This document shows, one piece after another, positions 1 to 8,502 of a DNA stretch of 64,000 bases (positions are counted from its first letter, which is position 1; every line of letters starts with the position of its first letter). The DNA is taken from NCBI RefSeq assembly GCF_014200595.1, contig NZ_JACHCG010000001.1:2728001-2792000 (forward strand), written 5' to 3'. This DNA is from Pedobacter cryoconitis. GTDB lineage: Bacteria > Bacteroidota > Bacteroidia > Sphingobacteriales > Sphingobacteriaceae. Under the pieces are notes generated by a model. It searched no databases. It was not told the DNA's origin and worked only from the letters and a program-made list of their open reading frames with translations. A program made the translations under genes and the position numbers.

Positions 1-2
1 TG

Positions 3-704
3 AGCAGTACAGCGGTAAAGGTCATGAAGCTTAAAAACCCTGTAGGGATGACCGTAAAACTCTTTGGGAACCAATTAAAGGTAATTGGCATTTTTAAAGA
101 TTTTAACTGGGATTCTCCTTATCAGCCGGGCCGCCAGATGGTGATCAATTTTAGTAAAAATGAGGGCGGAAACATTAATATGCAGTTAAATCCTGCCAAT
201 AGTCTAAGTAAAAACATAGAGCTGATTTCGGCCGTTGCCAAAAATATCAATCCTGAATATCCGGTAGAAATTGGATTTGTCAATGAACTGTACGCAAGGA
301 AAATGCATTCAGAGAAAATCCTGGGCATTCTGGCCAACCTGTTTGGTGGTATAGCGATACTGATCTCTTGTATGGGGCTTTATGGCCTGGTTAGTTACAG
401 CGCAGAACAGCGTACCAAAGAGTTTGGTGTACGTCGCGTACTGGGCGCGTCAGTTGGCAATATTATGAACCTGCTCTCAGTTTCCTTTCTGAAAATGGTA
501 TTTGTCGCTGCATGTATTGGCGTTCCTTTAGCTTACTACCTGATGAACAGATGGCTCACTAGTTTTGAATTCAGAACAACTGTATCTTTTTCAATTATAT
601 TGATATCCATAGCAGGAACTACAATCATCGCATTTTTAACTATCAGTTTCCAGGCCTATAAGGCTGCAAAAGCTAACCCTGTCGAAGCGCTGAAGTATGA
701 ATAA
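3..704 (+). CDS. FtsX/MacB-type ABC transporter permease, C-terminal part (5' truncated by window)
   Basis: The reading frame is open to the left edge, so only about the last 233 residues are present; an internal ATG at 24 is probably not the true start. The visible part is the end of a periplasmic loop followed by three hydrophobic segments, beginning near ILANLFGGIAILISCMGLYG, and ends with the ANPVEALKYE tail typical of FtsX-domain permeases of the MacB family. The segment with EFGVRRVLGAS just after the first membrane helix is also characteristic. In Bacteroidota such two-FtsX-domain proteins of about 800 residues occur in antimicrobial-peptide or lipoprotein-type export systems; the substrate cannot be told from this piece. 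It converges with the radical SAM gene and ends 13 bases before it. Confidence 0.85.
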   Translation, partial: SSTAVKVMKLKNPVGMTVKLFGNQLKVIGIFKDFNWDSPYQPGRQMVINFSKNEGGNINMQLNPANSLSKNIELISAVAKNINPEYPVEIGFVNELYARKMHSEKILGILANLFGGIAILISCMGLYGLVSYSAEQRTKEFGVRRVLGASVGNIMNLLSVSFLKMVFVAACIGVPLAYYLMNRWLTSFEFRTTVSFSIILISIAGTTIIAFLTISFQAYKAAKANPVEALKYE

Positions 705-708
705 AAAT

Positions 709-741
709 GACTTTGGGCTATAAAACCAGTAGCCCAAAGTC
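709..741. terminator. Bidirectional terminator-like hairpin between convergent genes
   Basis: A perfect 11-bp inverted repeat (GACTTTGGGCT and AGCCCAAAGTC) with an 11-nt loop lies between the permease stop at 704 and the last codons of the radical SAM gene on the other strand, which it overlaps. Its position between two convergent genes suggests it ends transcription from both sides. No long T run follows, so the strength is uncertain. Confidence 0.6.
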
Positions 742-2916
742 TCTTAATGTATAAATTGGTTTTGAATACCAGAACAATTCAAAATATTCCATTGTCGTTT
801 CAAAATCAGTTTTGATTTCCTGAAAGGTATAGATCTTCGTATTGGAAACTTCTATTTTCTGTAAGATTGAAGTCAGCCATTCCCCTTCATTTTTATTGGT
901 CTGAATCGTAAAGGTTTCTTTTTTATCATGAAATGTCAAAATCATAGTTTCCAGAGCATTGCCTTTTTTACTCTTTGAAAAGCATTTGGTATCTGGCTTC
1001 CCTCCTAACCAAACCACTTTAGCGGTTGGCTTAGTATCAAACTTACTTTCTTCCTTTAAAGCTTGCGCTATAAAATCTGAAGGGATTGTTACTTTGGGGA
1101 TCTTAAAATCAAACCAGTCCTGTAGTTTGTAATCCAGGCAAATGCCATGCATGAAATTAAAAAGCGATTTCTTTAAACCAAAGCTAAATTTATTATGGTC
1201 AATTCCAGTTTTATCGATATAATTGATATCATTATTAGCAAAGGTTCCAATAACTTCAGTTTCTTTAACTACGCCAAATCTTTCCGGGAACATACCCACA
1301 GGACTATGAGCGGTCATCGCAAACTGATGCCAGAAGCCAGATTGTAAAACACCTGCTTCAAACAGTTGTCTCACCATTTCCATGCTATCTACAGTTTCCT
1401 GAATAGTTTGTGTGGGATATCCATACATCAGATAAGCATGAACCAATACTCCCGCTTCCGTCAGATTTCTCGTAACCCGGGCCACTTGTTCAACCGAAAC
1501 TCCTTTATCAATGAGCTTTAACAACCTATCAGATGCTACTTCTAAACCACCAGAAACAGCTATACAGCCAGATGCTTTTAGTAAAATACATAAGTCTTTG
1601 GTAAAGCTTTTCTCAAAACGGATATTTGTCCACCAGCTTACAGAGATTTCTCTTCTTAAAATTTCCAATGCAACTTCACGCATCAGGGCCGGTGGTGCAG
1701 CCTCATCTACAAAGTGAAAACCGTTCTGTCCTGTTTTTTCACTTAATTCTTCAATCCGGTCTACGATCAGTTTAGCTGCAACAGGTTCATAAACCTTAAT
1801 ATAATCTAAAGAAATATCACAAAATGTACATTTTCCCCAATAACATCCATGCGCCATGGTCAACTTGTTCCAGCGGCCGTCACTCCACATCCGGTGCATT
1901 GGATTTACAATTTCTATGACCGAAATGTATTGATCGAGTTGTAAATCACTATAATCAGGCGTTCCTACATCAAACTGCTTATAGTCACTTCTTAAAGCAT
2001 CATTTTTATAAGTAACTTCCCCATTTTCCAATAGAAAAGTTCTTTTATACAGATTAAAAGGCCCCGCTTTGATAATCGAATTATAGATCAGTTCGATAGG
2101 CAATTCCCCGTCATCCAGTGAGATATAATCAAAAAATTCAAATACTCTCTTGTCAGAAACCGAACGTAATTCTGTATTGGGGAAACCACCACCCATCGAT
2201 ATTTTAATCTCAGGATAATGCTTTTTTACATATTGTGCACATCGGAAAGCAGCATACAAATTCCCCGGAAAAGGAACAGAAATTAAGAATAACTTAGGTT
2301 GAATAACAGCAATTTTCCGCTCTAAAATTTCAATCAGCAGTTTATCCATATAGGTATACTTCTGATTCAAAGCTTCATAAAGCTCATCAAATGAATTTGC
2401 ACTTCTGCCTAATCTTTCGGCATAACGGCTAAAACCAAAATTCTGATCTATACATTCAATGATAAAATCCGAAATATCCTCCAGATATAAGGTAGCTAAA
2501 TGTTTCCCCTTATCCTGTGTTCCCATTGAACCAAATGCCCAGTCCAATTCTTCCAATTGCATAAATCTTGATGCTTCCGGTAAAAAATCTTCCTGGCAAA
2601 TCTGCAAAGCAAGGGTTGGATTTTTGCCTTGTAAAAAAGCAATTACAGCATCAATAGTTCTGATATACTCCTTTTTTAAAGCAAGGATCCGTTTCGCATT
2701 TGGACTTTTTGGCTGACCGGCCAGTTGCTCTGCATGAAAGAAAAGATCTTCCAGACCTTTTCTGGAAAATAAAGCCAAAATAACCTCAATACCCAAATCG
2801 GCCTGGGTTGAAGAAATATTTTTAGTATTTAAAAACCCTTTGATATAGGCACTTGCAGGATACGGGGTATTCAGTTGGGTAAAGGGAGGCGTAACAACGA
2901 AAAGATCTGTTTTCAA
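718..2916 (-). CDS. B12-binding-domain radical SAM protein
   Basis: A 732-residue protein. The N-terminal part (about 1-330) opens with FVVTPPF...NTPYPAS, the usual beginning of the cobalamin-binding-domain radical SAM family (BchE/HpnR-like). The radical SAM core starts near residue 350 and has cysteines 358, 363 and 366 in GCYWGKCTFCD, which would hold the [4Fe-4S] cluster that cleaves S-adenosylmethionine. The spacing is CX4CX2C rather than the usual CX3CX2C. ELIY...GGFPNTELR and VSGGLEVASDRLL fit the B12-domain and SAM-barrel segments. The substrate is unknown; no peptide or lipid partner gene is next to it. The start is TTG: no in-frame ATG is near, and a TATTTTTG promoter element lies 20 bases upstream, which supports it. 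Confidence 0.85.
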   Translation of the reverse strand: MKTDLFVVTPPFTQLNTPYPASAYIKGFLNTKNISSTQADLGIEVILALFSRKGLEDLFFHAEQLAGQPKSPNAKRILALKKEYIRTIDAVIAFLQGKNPTLALQICQEDFLPEASRFMQLEELDWAFGSMGTQDKGKHLATLYLEDISDFIIECIDQNFGFSRYAERLGRSANSFDELYEALNQKYTYMDKLLIEILERKIAVIQPKLFLISVPFPGNLYAAFRCAQYVKKHYPEIKISMGGGFPNTELRSVSDKRVFEFFDYISLDDGELPIELIYNSIIKAGPFNLYKRTFLLENGEVTYKNDALRSDYKQFDVGTPDYSDLQLDQYISVIEIVNPMHRMWSDGRWNKLTMAHGCYWGKCTFCDISLDYIKVYEPVAAKLIVDRIEELSEKTGQNGFHFVDEAAPPALMREVALEILRREISVSWWTNIRFEKSFTKDLCILLKASGCIAVSGGLEVASDRLLKLIDKGVSVEQVARVTRNLTEAGVLVHAYLMYGYPTQTIQETVDSMEMVRQLFEAGVLQSGFWHQFAMTAHSPVGMFPERFGVVKETEVIGTFANNDINYIDKTGIDHNKFSFGLKKSLFNFMHGICLDYKLQDWFDFKIPKVTIPSDFIAQALKEESKFDTKPTAKVVWLGGKPDTKCFSKSKKGNALETMILTFHDKKETFTIQTNKNEGEWLTSILQKIEVSNTKIYTFQEIKTDFETTMEYFELFWYSKPIYTLRDFGLLVL

Positions 2917-2936
2917 AATGGGATTGTATTTCCTGA

Positions 2937-2944
2937 CAAAAATA
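2937..2944 (-). promoter_or_regulatory. Candidate Bacteroidota -7 promoter element for the radical SAM gene
   Basis: On the minus strand TATTTTTG matches TAnnTTTG exactly and ends 20 bases before the TTG start codon of the radical SAM gene. That would give a leader of roughly 14 nt. No clear -33 TTG box is visible. Confidence 0.4.
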
Positions 2945-3059
2945 TCTATAATTATTTTAGTATTGGGTTTTGCCGGACTTAATATTATCAGCGGACTCCG
3001 AACCTAAGACCTCACAGTAGCGTAAGATCTTAAGTTTGAAGCGCTATTCTACTGATTTA

Positions 3060-3308
3060 TCAGCTTATACTCTTCTCAAATACCTGCATAATTATTGCGC
3101 GCACTTTTGCCCTTTCCAGATTCAGCACCAGTTTTTCACTGATATCTTCATGAGAAACTATACGGAGAATTTTGTCAACGTCATCAAGATCCTGGCTCCA
3201 TTCAATCACACTTTTAAAATTAGCAATTGTACATTTAATCCGGTTCAAATCAAATGGAGACTTGATAACCGTTGACAGAATTAGTATAAATTGAGACCTG
3301 TTTTTCAT
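3060..3308 (-). CDS. Small HMA-like fold protein, translationally coupled to the TolC gene
   Basis: An 82-residue protein whose ATG directly follows the TAA of the TolC-type gene (TAAATG), so it is very probably translated from the same efflux mRNA. The pattern VIKSPFDLNRIKCTI...WSQDLDDVDKILRIVS...L.L..AKV has the beta-alpha-beta spacing of small Bacteroidota proteins resembling heavy-metal-associated (HMA) domains, with the recurring DLDDxDKILRI segment. The metal-binding CXXC pair of true HMA domains is absent; only one Cys is present. Function is unknown; a role linked to the EmrAB-TolC pump is inferred only from the operon position. Confidence 0.6.
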   Translation of the reverse strand: MKNRSQFILILSTVIKSPFDLNRIKCTIANFKSVIEWSQDLDDVDKILRIVSHEDISEKLVLNLERAKVRAIIMQVFEKSIS

Positions 3309-4604
3309 TTACCAGTATTTTAAACCAGTTAGTTTAGCAATCGTCAACTGTGCTACGCATAACTGGTACTTGTATTGTAAATTGGTTAATTCTGCTTTTT
3401 GGACATTGGTACTTGCACTGGTCAGTTCCAGATTAGTTCCAATTCCGTTCCTATAACGACTATGTGCAAGTTTTTGTGCTTCTTTAGCCTCTGTAACCTG
3501 TCTTGCTGAATTCACCAGGCTAGAAGTATTGCTGGTAATGTCAATCATAGCCTGCTGAATATCTTTACGATAAGTATTATTCAGGGTTTCCTCTGAGTAC
3601 TTAGTTTGTAAAAGCTGACTTTGTGATAACCTGACCTGTTTTTTTGCCCTTCCACCTTGATAGATTGGAATATTCAATGTTACACCCGCAGAATAATTAT
3701 AGCTGAACTTATCAAGATCTGGTGTAAAACCATTTTTATAACCCGTTCCCCCACTCATCATCAAAGAAGGTTTACCATTAGTCTGACTAACTTTAAGTTC
3801 TGCTTCTGCTTGTTGAACCCTGTCCTTAATCAATCTGAATTCCGGGTGATTATTTTGTGCCTCTGCCAGTGCTTCATTCAGATCATATTTGTTGGCTACA
3901 GGGAAAACAAAATCCGAAGAATTCGTCCTGATTCTTGTTCCTGTTGCATATTCCATCAAAGCATATTGCTTATTCAGGCTATTTTGAAGTTCTATTTTAC
4001 GATTTCCCTCCTGATCAATGCTGGATTGAATAGAAAGTACATCATATTTTAAGGCATCTCCATTTTTGAACTTTATTTCGGTATCTTTTTTATTGACTTC
4101 CAGAAAATTGATTACACTATCCTGGATGGAGATCGCATTTTTGAGATAAGCAATCTGGTAATAAATATTACCCACTTGAAATGCCATCTGGTTCTGATTA
4201 AATTCCAGGTTATCTTTTGCATATTCCAACCCCGCTTTAGCCCGGTCCACACCAGCTTTAACTACACCAAAATCCCAAAGCATATAACTGGCATCCAGCG
4301 ATGTATTGTAATTATTTTTAGGCATAATACTGAATTCGAGCACATTGCCACCAGCAGGAATACTGATTTGAGATACCGGACTCGTATACCGGTAGTTGCC
4401 TGTAGCCTGTACAGAAGGCAAACCAGCAGACTTAGCCAGCGTTATCCGCTGTTGTTCCACATCTATAGCTTGCCCGAGTTCTTTAAACTGGGGGAAATAG
4501 GTAAAGGATTGATTGATCAATGTTTTGAGGTCTCCTGCATTTTCCTGCGCACGCAAAGCTGGAGACAGCGCAATCAGGGATATAATAAGAAATAACTTTT
4601 TCAT
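3309..4604 (-). CDS. TolC-family outer membrane efflux protein
   Basis: A 431-residue protein from the ATG at 4604. An upstream in-frame TTG at 4625 would add seven residues, but MKKLFLIISLIALSPALRAQ is a good signal peptide and favours the ATG. The mature part shows the two tandem outer-membrane-efflux repeats: a first half with long polar helices (about 25-220) and a second half starting near NEALAEAQNNHPEFRLIKDRVQQ, with the LNIPIYQGGRAKKQVR segment typical of the family. It would form the trimeric outer-membrane channel for the EmrA- and EmrB-like proteins encoded just upstream. It is the third gene of the pump operon and is followed at once by the small HMA-like gene. Confidence 0.92.
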   Translation of the reverse strand: MKKLFLIISLIALSPALRAQENAGDLKTLINQSFTYFPQFKELGQAIDVEQQRITLAKSAGLPSVQATGNYRYTSPVSQISIPAGGNVLEFSIMPKNNYNTSLDASYMLWDFGVVKAGVDRAKAGLEYAKDNLEFNQNQMAFQVGNIYYQIAYLKNAISIQDSVINFLEVNKKDTEIKFKNGDALKYDVLSIQSSIDQEGNRKIELQNSLNKQYALMEYATGTRIRTNSSDFVFPVANKYDLNEALAEAQNNHPEFRLIKDRVQQAEAELKVSQTNGKPSLMMSGGTGYKNGFTPDLDKFSYNYSAGVTLNIPIYQGGRAKKQVRLSQSQLLQTKYSEETLNNTYRKDIQQAMIDITSNTSSLVNSARQVTEAKEAQKLAHSRYRNGIGTNLELTSASTNVQKAELTNLQYKYQLCVAQLTIAKLTGLKYW

Positions 4605-4640
4605 GTTTTTTTTGATTAATGACAATTTGCAGCCTTGATA

Positions 4641-6221
4641 TTAATGTGCTGCTGCTGCAACTTTTGCTCTTGTTTCTGCATCCATCGTTTCATTTTTCAA
4701 CAGGAGCATAAATGGGATCGTGCAGACAAAAAAGATGGCGATCAGCAGAAAACCATCTAAATAGGCCTGCATTTGTGCTTGATTAGACAAACTGTGGTCT
4801 AATGCTCCATAAGCAGCTTGTTTTGCTAATGATGGATTCATTCCCTTAGCAACCAGACCTTGTGTTATTCCATTCAGCCGCTCACCTAACAGCGGATTAT
4901 TACCCTGTAGATTAGAAACCAAATCCATCCGGTGTGTTGCAAAACGATTAGTGGCATAAGTATTCATAATCGCAATACCAAATGCCCCCCCAAGCTGACG
5001 GAACATATTGTTGAGCGAAATACCATAGGGCATGTCTTGAGGCTTTAATCCTACTACGGCCTGACTTAACAAGGGCACTGTTAAACAACCTGTACCTACT
5101 CCACGACAAATCTGTGTAATGATAAACCACCATTTATCAGCGTCCGGAGCCGCTTGTGAAGACGTATATCCGTGTAAGATAAACAGTGCAAAACCCAGAG
5201 ATACAAAATAGATTGGCTTTATTCCTTTTCCTAAACCTGCTCCAATAAAAGGCATCGCAAATATGGTAACCAGCGCTCCCGGAATCATCGACAAGCCTGA
5301 TTCTGTTGGGGTGTACCCCATAACTCTTTGCACCATTACCGGGAACAGGTATACAGAGCCGAATAACCCAAAACCACATACAAAAGTCAATATGTTACTC
5401 CCAATCAGGTTCTTGCTTTTCATTACCCTTAAATTGATAGCCGGGTTTTTGGTGGTCAGTTCCCACCAGATAAACAATCCTAACCCTAATATGGCAGCAG
5501 CGGTCAGGTAACGGATATGTGCATCCTCAAACCAATCGTCAGATTGTCCCTTTTCCAGAATATACTGAAGTGCACCAACGCCTATGGTTAAAGATAAAAT
5601 ACCGATATAATCAATCGGGATCGATTTCTTATCAATATTATATTCATCAGCTTTCTTGTCTACAAATTTCCAGGTAAGCAGCGCAGCAATTATCCCAATA
5701 GGAATGTTGATATCAAATATCAGCGCCCAATGGTAGTTGTCTACAATGTACCCGCCAAGGATGGGGCCAATAGTTGGCCCGATAACAATCCCCATTCCGA
5801 ATATACCACCAGCAATCCCTTTTTCTTCAGGTTTAAACTGGTCGAACAGAATTCCCTGTGAAACAGAAAGTAATGCACCACCTCCTATTCCCTGTACAAA
5901 CCGCCAAAAAACAAGCATCCATAACGAAGATGAATTGCCGCACATGTAAGAAGCCAGCGTAAACAGGATAATTGAGGCGAGGTAATAGTTTTTTCTCCCA
6001 AAATAACGGCTTAGAAAGCCTGTTAATGGGATAACAATCACGTTTGCAATCGCATAAGCAGTCACTACCCATGAAGCGTCTTCAAGTGTCGCCCCGAGTG
6101 TCCCGCTAATATTGGTCAGCGCCACATTGACAATCGAAGTATCAATCAACTCCATGATCGCAGCTGTGATACAGGTAATTACAATGATTATTTTTATAAG
6201 CTTATTTCTTTCGCCTTCCAT
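4641..6221 (-). CDS. DHA2-family MFS multidrug exporter (EmrB/QacA type)
   Basis: A 526-residue inner-membrane protein with about 14 hydrophobic segments, the number expected for the DHA2 branch of drug:H+ antiporters. Family signatures visible are ELIDTSIVNVALTNISG in helix 1 (motif D1), LSRYFGRKNYYLAS (motif A, loop 2-3), RFVQGIGGGALL (motif B) and GPTIGPILGGYIVD (motif C, helix 5). It lies between the membrane-fusion protein gene (2 bases upstream) and the TolC gene (about 36 bases downstream), so it is the proton-driven pump of a tripartite exporter spanning both membranes. The substrate cannot be read from sequence; regulation by the divergent MarR protein suggests lipophilic toxins or drugs. 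Confidence 0.93.
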   Translation of the reverse strand: MEGERNKLIKIIIVITCITAAIMELIDTSIVNVALTNISGTLGATLEDASWVVTAYAIANVIVIPLTGFLSRYFGRKNYYLASIILFTLASYMCGNSSSLWMLVFWRFVQGIGGGALLSVSQGILFDQFKPEEKGIAGGIFGMGIVIGPTIGPILGGYIVDNYHWALIFDINIPIGIIAALLTWKFVDKKADEYNIDKKSIPIDYIGILSLTIGVGALQYILEKGQSDDWFEDAHIRYLTAAAILGLGLFIWWELTTKNPAINLRVMKSKNLIGSNILTFVCGFGLFGSVYLFPVMVQRVMGYTPTESGLSMIPGALVTIFAMPFIGAGLGKGIKPIYFVSLGFALFILHGYTSSQAAPDADKWWFIITQICRGVGTGCLTVPLLSQAVVGLKPQDMPYGISLNNMFRQLGGAFGIAIMNTYATNRFATHRMDLVSNLQGNNPLLGERLNGITQGLVAKGMNPSLAKQAAYGALDHSLSNQAQMQAYLDGFLLIAIFFVCTIPFMLLLKNETMDAETRAKVAAAAH

Positions 6222-6223
6222 AG

Positions 6224-7273
6224 CTATTTGACCTTTACATCTATAGCCGCACTAAGGCCGGCTTTCAGCATTCCTTTAAGTGCTTCTGCCTGATTGATCT
6301 GGATGGTAACAGGTACACGCTGCGTAACTTTAACAAAGTTTCCGGTAGAATTATCTGGTGGCAGCAAAGAGAATTTTGCACCTGTAGCATCACTGAAACC
6401 AGATAGGGTTCCGGTAATTTTATGGTCAGGATAGCCGTCTATAACGATATCTACCAGCTGCCCTACTCTCATATGTTCAATCTGGGTTTCTTTGAAATTG
6501 GCAACAATCCAGTAATTATCATTACTCACCAGGTTAAACAATTGCTGGCCACCTTGCACATATTGCCCGGTTTTAAGATTGGTTTTGCCTAGTTTACCAT
6601 CAGAAGGGGCCACAATCCTGGTGTAACTTAAGTTTAATTTCGCTTTTTCAAGCGCTATTTCCCGGGCAGAGATATTGGCTTTTGCACGCTGGATCAATGC
6701 ATTGGCATTTCCTTTTTGTGTGCCCACTTGTTTGAGTTTACTTTTACTGGAAGCCAGCATCCGTACAGCAGTCTGATAAGCTGACTGACTTCTTTCATAC
6801 TGCCTCTGGGTAATTGATCCTTCTTTAAATAAAGTTTCATCGCGGGCTACATCCCGTTTTGCCTGTTTCAAAGTCACTTCTTCTACACTGATTCCTGCGG
6901 AGGCAACATCCTGATCTGAGCCGATTGTTGGGATTTGAGATTCCGCACTGCTCAGATCTGCTTTTGCCGCTAAAAGATCAGCTTCAGCTTGTTTTACAGC
7001 AAGCACATACTCACTATCGTCGATAACCACCAGGGTATCTCCTTTTCGTACCTGGTGATAATCCAGTAATTTAAAATCATTGATATAACCAGAAACTCTG
7101 CTCAGGACAGGGACAGCATTTGATTCGAGCTGTGCATTGTCAGTGCTTTCATAGGTTAGTGCGTGCATAATTTTGTTAAAAGCGAAATAACAGATAAAGA
7201 TGGCTACAAGGCCGATAATTAACAGTTTTACAACTTTTTTAGAGGAGGATTGGGTTTGTTCTTCTGGTTCCAT
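6224..7273 (-). CDS. HlyD-family membrane fusion protein (EmrA type)
   Basis: A 349-residue periplasmic adaptor with one N-terminal membrane helix (about 13-33, VVKLLIIGLVAIFICYFAF), a first half of the lipoyl/barrel-sandwich domain (NAQLESNAVPVLSRVSGYI...GDTLVVIDDSEY), a long alpha-helical hairpin (about 85-205) and the second lipoyl half with RIVAPSDGKLGKTNLKTGQYV, followed by a beta-barrel domain. This order is standard for EmrA. It is the first gene of the pump operon; its ATG lies 23 bases from a perfect inverted repeat that overlaps its predicted promoter. It would join the EmrB-like pump to the TolC channel. Confidence 0.92.
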   Translation of the reverse strand: MEPEEQTQSSSKKVVKLLIIGLVAIFICYFAFNKIMHALTYESTDNAQLESNAVPVLSRVSGYINDFKLLDYHQVRKGDTLVVIDDSEYVLAVKQAEADLLAAKADLSSAESQIPTIGSDQDVASAGISVEEVTLKQAKRDVARDETLFKEGSITQRQYERSQSAYQTAVRMLASSKSKLKQVGTQKGNANALIQRAKANISAREIALEKAKLNLSYTRIVAPSDGKLGKTNLKTGQYVQGGQQLFNLVSNDNYWIVANFKETQIEHMRVGQLVDIVIDGYPDHKITGTLSGFSDATGAKFSLLPPDNSTGNFVKVTQRVPVTIQINQAEALKGMLKAGLSAAIDVKVK

Positions 7274-7291
7274 AATATATATTTAACGGAA

Positions 7292-7299
7292 CAAATGTA
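7292..7299 (-). promoter_or_regulatory. Candidate -7 element of the efflux operon promoter
   Basis: TACATTTG on the minus strand matches the Bacteroidota TAnnTTTG element, 18 bases before the EmrA-type start codon. A TTG trinucleotide sits about 21 bases further upstream as a possible -33 box. The element overlaps the left arm of the 15-bp inverted repeat, so a protein bound there would block RNA polymerase. Confidence 0.5.
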
Positions 7300-7333
7300 A
7301 ACTTAGTTGACTAATATCGTCAACTAAGTTTAC
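7297..7333. promoter_or_regulatory. Candidate MarR operator (perfect 15-bp inverted repeat)
   Basis: GTAAACTTAGTTGAC and its exact reverse complement GTCAACTAAGTTTAC are separated by 7 bases. The repeat sits between the divergent efflux operon and the MarR gene and overlaps the predicted efflux promoter. Perfect dyads of this size in such a position are the usual binding sites of dimeric MarR repressors; that this MarR binds it is inferred. Confidence 0.8.
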
Positions 7334-7422
7334 TTATTTTATTAACAAAATTGTCAATATTAGATTTAGATGACATTATAGAAATGAGTTAAATAAGTAA
7401 TATTTATACTAAATTCGCAGTT

Positions 7423-7878
7423 ATGGAAGATGTGCACGATTATGAAAGGTTAATTTTCAAACAAGTCTATATTTTAAAACGGCATACAGATAAAGCGGCC
7501 GCTACTCACCTGGCCAACTTAATGCCAAGTGATTTCAATATGACTTTTATGCCCTATTTCATGAGTATTGGTCATGGTGGCATTTCCAATCATAACCTGG
7601 TGAGTAAGATTATGGTAACAAAGCAGGGAGTAAGTAAAACAGTAAAGGAACTTGAAAGATTAGGTCTTACCTATACCCAGAAAAGCGAAGCTGATGCCAG
7701 GTCAATCATGATCTTTCTAACCGAAAAAGGAACGAAACTCCATGATACAATATGTGAAATGGCAGATGGCATGACTGCAGAATATAAGAAGTTAATTGGT
7801 GCTAAAAAATATGAACAATTCATAGATACATTAATCACACTTTCAGCATGGCATGAAGAGCAGGAAAAATTGCTGTAA
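7423..7878 (+). CDS. MarR-family transcriptional regulator
   Basis: A 151-residue protein with the MarR winged helix-turn-helix: a dimerisation helix at the N-terminus, the recognition segment NHNLVSKIMVTKQGVSKTVKELERLGL (about 65-91), then the wing with SEADARSIMIFLTEKG, where the conserved DxRS motif is present as DARS. It is encoded divergently from an EmrA-EmrB-TolC operon, with a perfect inverted repeat in the gap, so the simplest model is a ligand-relieved repressor of the pump and perhaps of itself. MarR proteins of this group often respond to phenolic or lipophilic compounds; the ligand here is unknown. Confidence 0.9.
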   Translation: MEDVHDYERLIFKQVYILKRHTDKAAATHLANLMPSDFNMTFMPYFMSIGHGGISNHNLVSKIMVTKQGVSKTVKELERLGLTYTQKSEADARSIMIFLTEKGTKLHDTICEMADGMTAEYKKLIGAKKYEQFIDTLITLSAWHEEQEKLL

Positions 7879-7893
7879 ATTCAATAGTTGTTA

Positions 7894-8502
7894 TCAATAA
7901 AATTGTTTTACAGTTTCGACAGCTCCTGTTCCGGTATCGATAAACAAATAAATACAGCCATCATCGTTAAATAAATTACAATTTTTGATTTCAAACTGAC
8001 CTAGGAAAAACAATGGTTTATCATTTTTTATTAACCAATCCGGGTGCTGTATCCACTGAGGAGGTTTTGTCTGATATTTAAAAAGTTCTGCATAACGTTG
8101 TTTAATAAACTGCTTTTTGTCAGCTTTAGCAATCATTTTATCCGTTGGCAGGATATATTTTTCAATAAAATCCGCATCGGCATCAATATATTTTGGAGTC
8201 GCACTGATCAGCAATTCATGGTCTTGCATATATTTTTTTGAAGCTATTACCTCAATGCCAATTTTCATTAAAAATAGTTCAGCAGTTCCGTGGGCTTCTA
8301 TTTGCCCGGCAGAATTTCCATAGTTCAGTTCTGCCAAATATAAAAATGTAGTTGTACCTTCCAGATAGGTCCCGTGCCAGCTTATCGCCGGGTCCGAAAG
8401 TAATTCCTCTAATGCTGAATTTGTATAAATGTGTTGTTCAAAAGCTTTAGGAGATAATTTGCCTTCAACAAAGTCTTTTAAAATTTGTATTTCACTTGTC
8501 AT
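7894..8502 (-). CDS. Hypothetical protein, possibly YwqG/DUF1963-like C-terminus
   Basis: A 202-residue soluble protein I cannot name with certainty. The first 130 residues are alpha-helical and charged with no signal peptide. The C-terminal part (PPQWIQHPDWLIKNDKPLFFLGQ...DDGCIYLFIDTGTG) resembles the strand pattern of YwqG/DUF1963-type and related polymorphic-toxin immunity proteins. Its ATG overlaps the last bases of the adjacent AraC gene by 4 bases, so the two are almost certainly co-transcribed with the AraC gene first. No toxin gene is adjacent, so an immunity role is only a possibility. Confidence 0.65.
   Translation of the reverse strand: MTSEIQILKDFVEGKLSPKAFEQHIYTNSALEELLSDPAISWHGTYLEGTTTFLYLAELNYGNSAGQIEAHGTAELFLMKIGIEVIASKKYMQDHELLISATPKYIDADADFIEKYILPTDKMIAKADKKQFIKQRYAELFKYQTKPPQWIQHPDWLIKNDKPLFFLGQFEIKNCNLFNDDGCIYLFIDTGTGAVETVKQFY

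Noticed and set aside
3657..4595. Two plus-strand frames of 131 and 139 codons opposite the TolC gene
   Set aside because: Both are antisense to a conserved outer membrane protein gene and lack plausible start regions or family features.
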